In this document: positions 31,311 to 39,653 of the stretch, in pieces
Layout: each line of letters opens with the position of its first letter
Numbering within the stretch: position 1 is the stretch's first letter
Source of the DNA: a virus
Virus record (IMG/VR): IMGVR_UViG_3300032287_001974
Span: 21,633 to 85,632 of that record
DNA: 64,000 nucleotides
Direction: 5' to 3' (one strand)
Notes under the pieces: generated by a model
The model's input: the letters and a program-made list of their open reading frames with translations, nothing else
What the model was told of the DNA's origin: nothing
Database searches by the model: none
Program-made: the position numbers and the translations under genes

Positions 31311-33152
31311 TTAGTTCTTTCTACTAGAAACGGAACTGGCAGCAGCGGCTGCTGCGCTAGTGGCTGCTCCCGTTGCCGCTTGTACTGCTGCTCCAACAGC
31401 AACTACAGCCACAACTACTTGCTTTTCCGCTAATTCACGGACTGCGGGGGACATATCAGAACCGACGTTGCCCATAAAGTTAATGGCGTCAGTAAGGGCG
31501 ACTACGGCGGCTCCAAGTACAGGAACAGCAGCCAGTTCAGGATCTACCTCAATGTCGTCTGCTTGGGCAGCCACAAATAGGGCTTCAAGAGCCTGAGTAT
31601 ATTCAGGAGAGCCTTGTTCAGTATTTTCAAGTACCGTGTAAGCGGCTTCTACTAGCTCTTCTACCTGAGCTTCGCTAAGTTCTTGCGGATCAATCTCAGT
31701 TAGGTTTTCCATTACAGCTAAAGATTCTTCGGTGGCTGCTGCTTCGTCTGGAGGCTGTACCGGTTCGGGCTGTACCGGTGTTGGCTCTTCAACAGGTTCC
31801 TCGCTAGGCGAAGGTTCAGATGCTGGCTCTTCCTCAGATGGAACGGGGTCAACTGGCTCCTCTACTGGGGTAGCGTCTATTACCGCCTGAGTAAGGGCAG
31901 GGATAGCCGCCACAGCTGTGTTTAATCTATTGTCCGCGTTTTCTTGGTCAATAACTGCTGAATCATAAATAGATTTAGATGCTAATTCCGCCGCTACTTT
32001 ATCAATTAAAATGGCCTGAAGTGTAGGGTCATGGATCAAAGGGGCCGTGGCATCCATCACCGGTTCTTCGGTAAAGAACGTTTCTGTTTCCCAAACGGTG
32101 ATGTCTTCGGACGTAACCACGTCCTCGTACGTGACGACGTCTACCCAAACAATTACCTCTTCAAACGTAGTCTCAGTAACCCAAGTGACAACATCTTCGT
32201 AAGTTGTTACCGCCTCATACGTAGTCTCTGTTATAGTCTGCTCACCAAACCAGCTTGGCGGGACAATAGTGTTGGCTGTGCCAGCGGTTGAATAAAACAG
32301 CTGTACCCATGCGCCACCGCCATTTTCGTAGTAGTACAGGGTAGTTGGGTAAAGAATGCCCGCTCTAATCCACATTGGCTCAGAGATAGTTCCACCGCCA
32401 CCTTTGTCGTACCAGTCATTAATAAGCGACATACCAGCGATGGTTAGTTTGATCCCATCGTCGCCCGGGGCGTAAAACGTGTACCAACCGTCGGAAGGGA
32501 CCATAATATTGCCCTCAAATGCGACAAGAACGTCCTCTGCCTTGCCCGAGTTAAGCACCAAACCGCCGCCCCACTGGAAGTCAATGTTTTGTACATTTTG
32601 TACAGAAAGCGGGGTCTCGTTAGCCGTTGGTAGCGGCGGAGCATTGTTGTACCCCTGGCGATTATAGGACTTAGCCATTAATCCGCCAGGAACTACTGTT
32701 GTTGTAGTGCGGGGAACATAGGTCGTAGTAGCAACTTGAGTCACTACCGGAACTTCCTGTGTGTGCGTCACAATCTCTGTGTGCGGGGTAGGAGTAACAT
32801 GCTCAACAGTTGTGGTCGTAGTAATGGTTTCAATGTGTGAAACCTCACGAGTGTGGGCTACCTGCTCAGTAGGCCTTACCCAAGCAGGGTCAGGTATTAA
32901 CTCGTTGTCGTATTCGCTTTGGGCGTTTGCACGGTTAACTTGAGACGCCTCATACTCAGCAAGGGTTGAGGATACTTTTTGATCTGCGGTTTCTTTTGCT
33001 AGGGTAGCGTCAGTTACCTCTTGCTGACCTGCAGCAAGAGCTAATTGTGCCTCTTCAAAACTTTGGGCGTAGGCTGGTGACTGAAATAGTAGCGGACTAA
33101 AGGCTACAAAGACTATTCCGATTGATGCTGCGATTTTTCGCAGTTTTTGCAA
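31311..33152 (-). CDS. Secreted PA14-domain surface protein
   Basis: A 613-residue protein starting at TTG with AAGGA five bases upstream. Residues 1-30 are a signal peptide (SIGIVFVAFSPLLF...AYAQS). After a helical part, Thr/Val/Glu-rich repeats (TTTYVPRTTTTVVPG) lead to a PA14-like sugar-binding domain (DGWYTFYAPGDDGIKLTIAG), followed by imperfect repeats of the TYEDVVTWV type, a Pro/Glu-rich segment and a hydrophobic Ala/Val end. It should be exported; role in lysis, adhesion or superinfection blocking is unknown. Confidence 0.75.
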   Translation of the reverse strand: MQKLRKIAASIGIVFVAFSPLLFQSPAYAQSFEEAQLALAAGQQEVTDATLAKETADQKVSSTLAEYEASQVNRANAQSEYDNELIPDPAWVRPTEQVAHTREVSHIETITTTTTVEHVTPTPHTEIVTHTQEVPVVTQVATTTYVPRTTTTVVPGGLMAKSYNRQGYNNAPPLPTANETPLSVQNVQNIDFQWGGGLVLNSGKAEDVLVAFEGNIMVPSDGWYTFYAPGDDGIKLTIAGMSLINDWYDKGGGGTISEPMWIRAGILYPTTLYYYENGGGAWVQLFYSTAGTANTIVPPSWFGEQTITETTYEAVTTYEDVVTWVTETTFEEVIVWVDVVTYEDVVTSEDITVWETETFFTEEPVMDATAPLIHDPTLQAILIDKVAAELASKSIYDSAVIDQENADNRLNTAVAAIPALTQAVIDATPVEEPVDPVPSEEEPASEPSPSEEPVEEPTPVQPEPVQPPDEAAATEESLAVMENLTEIDPQELSEAQVEELVEAAYTVLENTEQGSPEYTQALEALFVAAQADDIEVDPELAAVPVLGAAVVALTDAINFMGNVGSDMSPAVRELAEKQVVVAVVAVGAAVQAATGAATSAAAAAASSVSSRKN

Positions 33153-33296
33153 TCAAATCCTTTTAGATAAGGGGGGTAGCTCAATTATCGCCGATATGCT
33201 AGCATTTTTCTCTATAAACCGACCGTAGCTCCCAAGAAGCTCTCTCGGGTTGTGTTATAGTGGCTCTTACAACTAAATAGTGGTAACAATGTCACT

Positions 33297-33324
33297 TTGA
33301 CAATAAACGACCGAGTACTAACTA
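33297..33324 (+). promoter_or_regulatory. Candidate promoter for the NlpC/P60 gene
   Basis: TTGACA at 33297-33302 matches the -35 consensus exactly; the best -10 partner is TAACTA 16 bases later. It sits in the 194-base gap between divergent genes, 45 bases before the ATG at 33347. Confidence 0.4.
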
Positions 33325-33346
33325 CCAAGGAAAGGTAGGTCGCTAA

Positions 33347-33916
33347 ATGAAGAAGATCATTGCAATCGGTGCTATCGCACTAGTAATGACAAGCTGCAGT
33401 TCATCAGCATCTGCAGTGGAAACAAAGGCTAGTGCAGTAGCCGTCGTACGGGTTGTGGAACCCGTCAGCTTTCTAACGAAAGTTAAGCACAAGCAGTTGG
33501 ACTTTAAAAAAGAAATCAAACTGCGCGGCATAACTAACAAAATGGAAAGTGTAGTAAACCAGGTAAAGAGCCGTGTCGGCAAGACATGGTACGTTTTCTC
33601 TGGCGCATCGCCTAGAGGCTGGGATTGTTCCGGCCTTACATACTGGGCGTATGAACAATTAGGAATAGAAATCCCTCACTCTGCTAATAAGCAGGGCCAC
33701 CTTAATAAGGGTGTAAAAGACCCAAAGGTTGGCGATATCGTGCTGTTCGGTTACAAAGGAACACGCACTTACTACCATGCCGCACTCTACATCGGTAACG
33801 GAAAAATAATCCATGCAGGATTCCGAAAGGGTACATCTACACAGATATTAGATCTGAATGACCCTTCACTCAAAGGCAGCAAAGTTAAATTTGTTCGTCT
33901 CGTAGAAACACTATAA
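33347..33916 (+). CDS. NlpC/P60 endopeptidase, lipoprotein-like
   Basis: A 189-residue cell-wall peptidase. The N-terminus is a secretion signal with a lipobox-like MTSC17. Catalytic Cys94 is in WDCSGLTYWAYEQ, His144 in YYHAALYIG and His about 156 in IIHAG, with PKVGDIVLFG between. It cleaves D-gamma-glutamyl bonds in peptidoglycan. It faces the lysis cassette and may act from outside the membrane in host entry, lysis or exclusion. AAAGG lies before the ATG. Confidence 0.88.
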   Translation: MKKIIAIGAIALVMTSCSSSASAVETKASAVAVVRVVEPVSFLTKVKHKQLDFKKEIKLRGITNKMESVVNQVKSRVGKTWYVFSGASPRGWDCSGLTYWAYEQLGIEIPHSANKQGHLNKGVKDPKVGDIVLFGYKGTRTYYHAALYIGNGKIIHAGFRKGTSTQILDLNDPSLKGSKVKFVRLVETL

Positions 33917-33933
33917 ACTAGACCAGTAACGGC

Positions 33934-33960
33934 TGGGGGCGTGCGTAAAGTGCGCCCCCA
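33934..33960 (+). terminator. Rho-independent terminator
   Basis: The stem TGGGGGCG / CGCCCCCA with an 11-base loop lies 17 bases after the NlpC/P60 stop, followed by ACTTTAAT. The T-run is short, so termination may be partial and the tRNA-Thr may be co-transcribed. Confidence 0.65.
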
Positions 33961-33968
33961 ACTTTAAT

Positions 33969-34041
33969 GCCTCAATAGCTCAGTTGGTAGAGCGCCATAC
34001 TTGTAATATGGATGTCGCGGGTTCGATTCCTGCTTGGGGCT
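33969..34041 (+). tRNA. tRNA-Thr (TGT)
   Basis: A 73-base cloverleaf: acceptor GCCTCAA/TTGGGGC (one T-G pair), D arm GCTC/GAGC, anticodon arm CCATA-CTTGTAA-TATGG, T arm GCGGG-TTCGATT-CCTGC. CCA is not encoded. It lies apart from the other tRNAs. Confidence 0.93.
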
Positions 34042-34061
34042 CTCAATAACTAAGGAGAACC

Positions 34062-34292
34062 ATGTCTGTCGTTGTTTACAGCAACCCTAACTGTGTCCAG
34101 TGTGAGCAAACTAAAAGATTCTTAACCCTTAAGGGCATTGAGTTTGAGTCTAAGATGATTACCGATAGCCCGGAGGTCATGCCAATTATTGAGGAGAACG
34201 GCTACAAGTCCGCCCCAGTAGTAGTGGCTGGAGACAACAGCTGGTCCGGATTTAGACTTGACAAGTTAAGCTCGCTTGTCAACGTTAAGTAG
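34062..34292 (+). CDS. nrdH: NrdH-like glutaredoxin/thioredoxin
   Basis: A 76-residue redoxin with the CVQC active site (residues 11-14) after YSNP and the end SWSGFRLDKLSSLV, the NrdH pattern. NrdH supplies electrons to ribonucleotide reductases. The only reductase in the window is the class II enzyme at 54.3 kb, which would need a reductant. AAGGAG lies seven bases before the ATG. Confidence 0.88.
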   Translation: MSVVVYSNPNCVQCEQTKRFLTLKGIEFESKMITDSPEVMPIIEENGYKSAPVVVAGDNSWSGFRLDKLSSLVNVK

Positions 34293-34336
34293 TGTATCCT
34301 TGACATAGACACGCCAATCGGGTGTCCTATAAAAAT

Positions 34337-34395
34337 ACTGTGCTGCGGGCAGTTATATAACTAACTAAGGCACAGTTGTCGTCTAAGGAGACAAC
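34337..34395 (+). promoter_or_regulatory. Structured leader hiding the Hsp20 ribosome site
   Basis: An outer stem ACTGTGC (34337-34343) / GCACAGT (34370-34376) encloses an AGTTATATAACT dyad. It competes with a second stem GTTGTC (34375-34380) / GACAAC (34390-34395) whose loop contains the AAGGA ribosome site and which ends at the ATG. Small heat-shock genes such as ibpA are controlled by RNA thermometers; a thermometer role here is inferred from the layout. Confidence 0.45.
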
Positions 34396-34941
34396 ATGAG
34401 TAGAAATCCGTACGAAGAGTACGATAACTTCAAAAAGGGCAAGGGACAATTCCCGCCAAACCCCTACGAGCCACATGATCCGTGGCCAAAGCATCCGGAA
34501 TGGAAAATTCCGGAAAAACCAAAAGTAATTACCATTTCCGACCTATTCCCGCGCATTGACCGCTGGGGTATTGGCTATCTCCCACTGCTAGAGCAGCTCA
34601 AGCAAATCGCTAATGAAAAGCCGTCGTACCCTCCGTATGACATCATTGACAATAAAAACGACACCACTACGGTATCAGTTGCTGTTGCCGGCTTTACCAA
34701 GAAAGAGCTTGAGGTCAGCATCCACGAAGGTGTGCTAAAGATCGAAGGTAAGAAGAAGGCCAAGAAAGAAACTGGCGAGGTTGTCTACCAAGGCATCGCT
34801 GCCCGTGACTTTACGCTGACCTTCGCGCTTGCAGAGTACTTCGAGGCCCAATCAGCTTCGGTAGAGGACGGCATGCTAACTATCACGCTCTTTAAGAACG
34901 TGCCTGATGAAAAGAAACCAAAGGTAATTGACATCAGCTAG
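34396..34941 (+). CDS. Hsp20-family small heat-shock protein
   Basis: A 181-residue chaperone. Residues 75-175 match the alpha-crystallin domain of IbpA-like proteins: YPPYDIIDNKNDTTTVSVAV, GFTKKELEVSIHEGVLKIEG, DFTLTFALAEYFEAQSA and a late GMLTITLFKNVPDEKKP. The first 70 residues are Pro/Lys-rich and unusually long (NPYEPHDPWPKHPEWKIP). It should hold misfolded proteins during infection. Its leader is structured. Confidence 0.92.
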   Translation: MSRNPYEEYDNFKKGKGQFPPNPYEPHDPWPKHPEWKIPEKPKVITISDLFPRIDRWGIGYLPLLEQLKQIANEKPSYPPYDIIDNKNDTTTVSVAVAGFTKKELEVSIHEGVLKIEGKKKAKKETGEVVYQGIAARDFTLTFALAEYFEAQSASVEDGMLTITLFKNVPDEKKPKVIDIS

Positions 34942-34961
34942 GTAATTTGGTAACCTAGAAC

Positions 34962-34999
34962 AAAGCCCGGGATACACAGATGATGCGTCCCGGGCTTTT
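34962..34999 (+). terminator. Rho-independent terminator
   Basis: An 11-bp stem AAAGCCCGGGA / TCCCGGGCTTT with a 15-base loop, followed by T and G. It ends the Hsp20 transcript 21 bases after the stop. Confidence 0.85.
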
Positions 35000-35001
35000 G
35001 C

Positions 35002-35013
35002 TATACTTGGTAT
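35002..35013 (+). promoter_or_regulatory. Candidate leaderless promoter (TATACT, N6, ATG)
   Basis: TATACT at 35002-35007 lies exactly six bases before ATG 35014, directly after a terminator and with no ribosome site, which is the actinobacterial leaderless layout. The -35 region would overlap the terminator and is not clear. Confidence 0.5.
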
Positions 35014-35178
35014 ATGCCTAACGCACCTAAAACCCCAACCAGGACCATTCGTGTTTCTGATGACCTATGGACCGCCGCTCAAGCTCAGGCCGCCGAGCAG
35101 GGGATCACGGTAACTAGTGTGCTCATTGAGGCCCTAGAAAAATTTGTTTATCCTGAACTTGACAACCGGGAGAAATAA
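35014..35178 (+). CDS. Ribbon-helix-helix-like small protein
   Basis: A 54-residue protein. A strand TRTIRVSDDLWTAAQAQA and the helix GITVTSVLIEALEKFV form the ribbon-helix-helix shape of phage and plasmid repressors. No ribosome site is present; the ATG may be the first base of the mRNA. A transcriptional role is inferred. Confidence 0.65.
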   Translation: MPNAPKTPTRTIRVSDDLWTAAQAQAAEQGITVTSVLIEALEKFVYPELDNREK

Positions 35179-35206
35179 CCTTACGTTTGTATTGCTAAGA
35201 GTTAGC

Positions 35207-35223
35207 AAACCCCAAGGGGTTTT
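35207..35223 (+). terminator. Hairpin terminator
   Basis: AAACCCC-AA-GGGGTTT with following T lies after the RHH gene, and a smaller hairpin GCTAA-GAG-TTAGC (35194-35206) precedes it. The two-base loop is tight, so the true loop is probably larger. Confidence 0.55.
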
Positions 35224-35240
35224 AGACTAATAAGGAATAC

Positions 35241-35675
35241 ATGCCAATCATCACTAACGAGCCAGCACCAGATCTGGACCCAATCCGCCGCGAAGTTCAG
35301 CAGTACGTTACCCTAAAGGACGAGGCTGAAGCAATCACTGAGCGTGTTAACACCATCAAGAAGCGCCTAACTGGTTACATCGAAGACCTAGGCGAGCCAA
35401 ACGAAAAAGGCAGCATTGTTCTTACGGTTGATGATGACCGCACCGGAACCCGCTCAATCGTAAAGCAACGTCGAGTCTCAAAGCAGTTTGACGAGGACAA
35501 GGCAAACACCATACTCCAGTCAAAAGGTGTTTTTGAAACCTGCACCAAGACCATCACCGTTCTAGATCAAGACGCAGTAATGGCCGCCTACTACGAGGGC
35601 AAGCTTACCGATGACGACATTGACACCATGTTCCCTGAAAAGGTGACCTGGGCTATCGTTTTGGAGAAGAAGTAA
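35241..35675 (+). CDS. Conserved phage protein with coiled-coil start
   Basis: A 144-residue protein. EVQQYVTLKDEAEAITERVN TIKKR at the start predicts a helix or coiled coil, followed by a beta part (GSIVLTVDDDRTGTRSIVKQ) and helices. Frequent in environmental phages upstream of polymerase modules; function unknown. AAGGAA lies six bases before ATG 35241. It starts the second replication operon. Confidence 0.65.
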   Translation: MPIITNEPAPDLDPIRREVQQYVTLKDEAEAITERVNTIKKRLTGYIEDLGEPNEKGSIVLTVDDDRTGTRSIVKQRRVSKQFDEDKANTILQSKGVFETCTKTITVLDQDAVMAAYYEGKLTDDDIDTMFPEKVTWAIVLEKK

Positions 35676-35887
35676 TGTCCAAAATGGCCGAGCTACATGC
35701 TCGTGGCATCTCCAACCTGCGCGACTACGTTCTTGGTCGCCAGGACGAGCGCGAGGAACTGCTACGCATTTTGGAACAGGAGCTAACTGCCGCTGACAAA
35801 ATGTACGACACCGACATGGTGGAGATATGCACTCACCTAATTCAGGCGCTTAACGTTTTCCCTGTTGAAACAGAGGAGCCGGTATGA
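35675..35887 (+). CDS. Small helical protein
   Basis: A 70-residue predominantly helical protein (HARGISNLRDYVLGRQDERE; DTDMVEICTHLIQALNVF). The ATG shares one base with the previous TAA and its end overlaps the next gene by four bases. No family recognised. Confidence 0.55.
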   Translation: MSKMAELHARGISNLRDYVLGRQDEREELLRILEQELTAADKMYDTDMVEICTHLIQALNVFPVETEEPV

Positions 35888-36120
35888 GCAAATCATTTTC
35901 AGAAATTTTTGCAAAGTTTAACCCTCTAGAGATACTTAAAGAAGAAATGCGGGTAGACATAAATAACCCGTCTCCGGCCGTTGAAGAGATACTTGCATTA
36001 GGAGCACAGGCAGAACGTGTGCGAATCCACAATGCAGTATCTAAGCTTAATGTCGACTCGTTTGATGACATCTGTTACAAAGCAGACGTGCTCGCGCTTC
36101 TAGAGGCAGACAAGAAATGA
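35884..36120 (+). CDS. Small acidic protein
   Basis: A 78-residue protein with helical regions (NPLEILKEEMRVDINNP; ILALGAQAERVRIHNAVSKL). Part of the chain of short overlapping genes between 35.2 and 36.5 kb. Function unknown. Confidence 0.55.
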   Translation: MSKSFSEIFAKFNPLEILKEEMRVDINNPSPAVEEILALGAQAERVRIHNAVSKLNVDSFDDICYKADVLALLEADKK

Positions 36121-36293
36121 ACGAAGACATAACTAAGCAAGAGATACTTGTTTTTGTGGCTATTTTTCTTGTTATGATTGGCACCCTAGTTTATGGTTTC
36201 TTTTTTGCTGGGGTCGGAAAAGTAGATAGCTGCTGGGATAAGTACTCTACGGAAGAAGAAGCCATACTTAATTGTGAGGGAGAAAACAAGTGA
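36117..36293 (+). CDS. Small single-pass membrane protein
   Basis: A 58-residue protein with one hydrophobic segment (ILVFVAIFLVMIGTLVYGFF) followed by an acidic C-terminus with two Cys. ATG 36117 overlaps the upstream TGA (ATGA). Function unknown. Confidence 0.5.
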   Translation: MNEDITKQEILVFVAIFLVMIGTLVYGFFFAGVGKVDSCWDKYSTEEEAILNCEGENK

Positions 36294-36457
36294 GCATTAT
36301 TGCTTATGACGCAGGTCTTAAAGACGGCAAATCTGAAACCATCCAAAAAGTGCTTGACAAAATCAGCGATATGATGGTTGACCCGCCCATGCGCGGGGAC
36401 ATAGCGCTGTCAGATCTTCGCCGGTTCATTGACTCCGAGTTTTTAAAAGATAAGTAA
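36290..36457 (+). CDS. Small protein, unknown
   Basis: A 55-residue protein (MSIIAYDAGLKDGKSETIQ; DIALSDLRRFIDSEFLKD) starting at GTG 36290, overlapping the upstream TGA by four bases, and ending 10 bases before the next gene. Short and acidic; function unknown. Confidence 0.5.
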   Translation: MSIIAYDAGLKDGKSETIQKVLDKISDMMVDPPMRGDIALSDLRRFIDSEFLKDK

Positions 36458-36467
36458 CAGGTTCACC

Positions 36468-36938
36468 ATGGCATCAGACTTTTTTGACGAAACATTCGCT
36501 GACTTGGATAAGTTCTATCCAAACAGCAAGCGTAAGCGCCGTGAACCTGTCGCACCTAAAGCACCAGTTGTAACTAGCTGGGAAGACACATACTTTGAAA
36601 AAACTTTGCCAAATGGTAGACAACTTCAAATGTATACACTAGGCTCTTTAGCTAAGGCCCTAGGACGTTCAACCAAAACCATGAGGCAATGGTTGGACAA
36701 AGGAATACTTCCATCATCTCCTTACCGACTCCCCTCCAAGCAGGGAGCCAATGGTAAGGAGTATGCTGGGAGGCGCTTGTACAGCAAGGCTATGGTGGAG
36801 GCCGCGGTAGTGATTTTTGCTAACGCTGGACTTATGGACACAGATCGTGTAGACTGGTCTATACACCGGAATCTTGTTGACAAGATCGCCGAGGCGTGGG
36901 AAACTATCCGCGCAAAAGAAATGCAAACAACTAATTAA
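36468..36938 (+). CDS. MerR-like helix-turn-helix protein
   Basis: A 156-residue protein. The centre MYTLGSLAKALGRSTKTMRQ W followed by GILPSSPYRLPS reads as a MerR-like DNA-binding domain in which a regulator turns the recognition helix onto DNA. The N-terminus is basic. Its role may be regulation of the polymerase operon. Precedes the SSB-like gene by eight bases. Confidence 0.7.
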   Translation: MASDFFDETFADLDKFYPNSKRKRREPVAPKAPVVTSWEDTYFEKTLPNGRQLQMYTLGSLAKALGRSTKTMRQWLDKGILPSSPYRLPSKQGANGKEYAGRRLYSKAMVEAAVVIFANAGLMDTDRVDWSIHRNLVDKIAEAWETIRAKEMQTTN

Positions 36939-36946
36939 GGAAAAAC

Positions 36947-37606
36947 ATGCCAGTACAGCAAAATGCCCCAGATGCCGCCAGCTACGTTGCCGACGACATT
37001 GACAACCGTCCAGAGCAGAACACTGCTACATCGACCTCAGTCCTTTCGGGCTGGGATGCCGCGGACAGCATTACCACTACGAGCGATTACCCAACTGAGG
37101 TAAAGTTCGAAGAGAACAAGCACCAGGTTTTTAAATTCCTGGACGAGAGTGGCCCATTCGCCATCTACAAGCAGCACTTCCTAAAGCAGAAGACAAGCGG
37201 TAAGCGCTCGTACGTCTGCATCGGTGCTGATTGCCCACTATGCGTTAAGCTCCAGGACCGCCCGGAGAACAAGCGCGCATTCACCGTTGTTACCCTCAAC
37301 TCACCAGAGGGAATGCAGCGTCAGATGCTCATCTCAGGTGCACGCCTTTACCAGGCTTTGCACGCAGCTCACTACTCACCACAGGGCCCGCTTACCAAGG
37401 GCTACTGGGCGATTGTGCGCCTCGGTAAGGGTCCACAGACCACTTACACGGTAACTCCTATCAAGGAGCGCGACCTCGACGAAGACTGGAGCATCAGCCA
37501 GGAAAAGGCTGCCTCAGTAGTCTCTTCTTCAGAGGTTTACACTCGCGGACTCATCAAGGAACACTCGCTAGAGGAACTTGACGAGATCGCGGACTCGCTT
37601 ATCTAG
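36947..37606 (+). CDS. Putative single-stranded DNA-binding protein
   Basis: A 219-residue protein. YVCIGADCPLCVKLQD holds a CxC-like zinc site, and the surrounding strands (HQVFKFLDESGPFAIYKQHF; GYWAIVRLGKGPQTTYTVTP) suggest a beta-barrel. The Cys pattern and place between a regulator and DNA polymerase resemble gp32-type or zinc SSB proteins. The acidic C-terminus (HSLEELDEIADSLI) also fits SSBs. No search was done. Confidence 0.5.
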   Translation: MPVQQNAPDAASYVADDIDNRPEQNTATSTSVLSGWDAADSITTTSDYPTEVKFEENKHQVFKFLDESGPFAIYKQHFLKQKTSGKRSYVCIGADCPLCVKLQDRPENKRAFTVVTLNSPEGMQRQMLISGARLYQALHAAHYSPQGPLTKGYWAIVRLGKGPQTTYTVTPIKERDLDEDWSISQEKAASVVSSSEVYTRGLIKEHSLEELDEIADSLI

Positions 37607-37620
37607 ATAACCCAGCGATT

Positions 37621-37648
37621 GGCGGGGGACTAACCTCCCCCGCCTTTT
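37621..37648 (+). terminator. Rho-independent terminator
   Basis: A perfect 9-bp stem GGCGGGGGA / TCCCCCGCC with a 6-base loop followed by TTTT, just after the SSB-like stop and before the polymerase ATG. It should separate expression levels of the two. Confidence 0.88.
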
Positions 37649-37670
37649 GCGTCAATGCCAGGATGCCAAA

Positions 37671-39653
37671 ATGAATATCATCACCACTGCTGAACAACTA
37701 TCCGAGATGGTAGACCACTACCTAACTCAAGACGCGTTTGCGTTTGACGTAGAGACCGTAGGACCACGCCGAGGCATGACCCCGGTGAACGAGGTCTTAT
37801 GGATCACACTAGCCACACATGGCCGATGCGATGTTATCCCTATGGGTCACCCTAATGGTGATTTTGTAGAAGAGGTATTTCCGCTCACCGGCCAGGGTGA
37901 AATAAGAAAGCAAAAAGGGCTGCCACTGCGCCCTAGCGACTACAGCCGAGACAGCAAGAAAGCCACTAAGGTTTTTGGTCCTGCCCCCCAACAGCTTTAC
38001 CCAGCTGAAGTCTTTAAGGCCCTAGAGCCTCTCATGTTCAACGAACAGATTTTAACTATTGGTCACAACCTTGTGTTTGATGTCACGTCTATCTCTAAGT
38101 ACTACGCCGGTCGCATACCTACCGCACCCTACTTCGACACCATGGTTGCCTCATTTGTAGTAGACAACAGAAACAAGAACAAGTGCGGACTTGCAGACTG
38201 TCTTAAGCGCGAGTTTGGTTACGAAATGGAAAAGGGCGTTGGTAAGGAAGTTGAGGTCTACGACTTTGACACTGTAGCCAAGTACGCTTACCTAGACTCT
38301 AAATACACGTTCTTGCTATGGAAGTCCTTAGTGCCAAAGCTACAGGTTGCTGATCTTGACCGAGTTATGTCACTTGAGATGGATGTGCTAGGTGTGCTTT
38401 GCGACATGAAGCTTACCGGCGCAACGATTGACATCGAGTCTCTCAAGCAACTCAAGGAAGACCTAGAGGCAAAGGTAGAAGAAGCCAAGGGCAACATCTA
38501 CAGGGCTGCTGGGCGTGAGTTTAACATTAACTCTAACCAAGAAAAGCAAGCCCTACTGTATGGGGCTAAAGAAGACGGCGGTCGCGGACTAAAGGCTAAG
38601 GTCCTTACCCCAAAGGGTAACCAGAAAGACCGAGACAACGTAGACCTATCATCCTCCGACTACTCTGTGTCAGCTGAGGCACTGGAGCCCTATCGTGACA
38701 AAGACCCGTTGGTAACCGCACTTCTGGAATACGCAGATTACAACAAACTTTTGTCTACCTACGTTATCCCATACCTAGGCGGCGACATCGAGAGAACTAC
38801 AGCGGGAAAGACCCGAACTGAGACCAAAGAGACCATGCTGATTAATGGGCGACTCCACGGTGACTTTATTCAGATCGGTGCTGAGACCGGACGCTTCTCT
38901 AGCCGAAACCCTAACCTACAGAACGTCCCTGCTCCGCACACGCCTCACGGTAAAGCGATTCGTAACTTGTTCGTAGCCCCTCCAGGTCACAAGCTAGTGG
39001 TCGCCGACTACTCGCAGATTGAGCCTCGCGTTATCGCCTCGTTCTCAGAAGACCCAATTATGATGGACAACTATCTAAACGGTAAAGACATCTACACCAC
39101 CGTGGGTGAGACTATGGGCGTAGATCGCAAGGCTGGCAAGGTGCTTGTCCTGGCAATGGCTTATGGGGTTGGCCCAGACAAAATTGCCGCAAGCATCGGG
39201 TGTACTAAGACTGAGGCTAAGGACCTACTGGACCGATTTGCGCATGAGTTTAGCTCAATATCTAAATACCGAGCAAAGGTACTAGGCGCAACTCGTCAAG
39301 GTAAGCCTGTCCCACACATCAAGACCATCACAGGACGCCGCCGTTATTTACCAGAGATCCTGTCTAGGGATAACGGGTTCAGGGCCGGTGCAGAGCGCCA
39401 AGCGTTCAACACCAAGATTCAGGGCAGTGCTGCAGACATCATCAAGATAGCCATGGTCCGTGCGCACAAAATGATTCCAAAAGGTACTAAGATTATTCTT
39501 ACGGTCCACGATGAGTTGGTACTCACCACTCCAGCAGAGACCGCTGATCAAGCAGCAGAAGCGCTGCGCGAAGCGATGGAGGACATCCAAGTGCTAAAAG
39601 TACCGTTGATTGCAGACGTAAAGGTAGTAGATAGATGGGGCGAGGCAAAGTAA
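37671..39653 (+). CDS. Family A DNA polymerase (PolA-like) with 3'-5' exonuclease
   Basis: A 660-residue replicative polymerase. Exonuclease motifs: FAFDVETVGPRRG, IGHNLVFDV and YAYLDSKYTFLLW. Polymerase motif A DYSQIEPRV, the LQNVP / SSRNPN segment, motif B near KAGKVLVLAMAYGVG and motif C TVHDELVL. ATG 37671 is chosen over a TTG 24 bases upstream because AGGA lies seven bases before it. The next ATG overlaps its stop (TAATG). Confidence 0.95.
   Translation: MNIITTAEQLSEMVDHYLTQDAFAFDVETVGPRRGMTPVNEVLWITLATHGRCDVIPMGHPNGDFVEEVFPLTGQGEIRKQKGLPLRPSDYSRDSKKATKVFGPAPQQLYPAEVFKALEPLMFNEQILTIGHNLVFDVTSISKYYAGRIPTAPYFDTMVASFVVDNRNKNKCGLADCLKREFGYEMEKGVGKEVEVYDFDTVAKYAYLDSKYTFLLWKSLVPKLQVADLDRVMSLEMDVLGVLCDMKLTGATIDIESLKQLKEDLEAKVEEAKGNIYRAAGREFNINSNQEKQALLYGAKEDGGRGLKAKVLTPKGNQKDRDNVDLSSSDYSVSAEALEPYRDKDPLVTALLEYADYNKLLSTYVIPYLGGDIERTTAGKTRTETKETMLINGRLHGDFIQIGAETGRFSSRNPNLQNVPAPHTPHGKAIRNLFVAPPGHKLVVADYSQIEPRVIASFSEDPIMMDNYLNGKDIYTTVGETMGVDRKAGKVLVLAMAYGVGPDKIAASIGCTKTEAKDLLDRFAHEFSSISKYRAKVLGATRQGKPVPHIKTITGRRRYLPEILSRDNGFRAGAERQAFNTKIQGSAADIIKIAMVRAHKMIPKGTKIILTVHDELVLTTPAETADQAAEALREAMEDIQVLKVPLIADVKVVDRWGEAK

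Noticed and set aside
34300-34333. TTGACA and TATAAA before the Hsp20 gene as a promoter
   Set aside because: The spacer is 22 bases, too long for a normal sigma70 promoter; the site was not listed.
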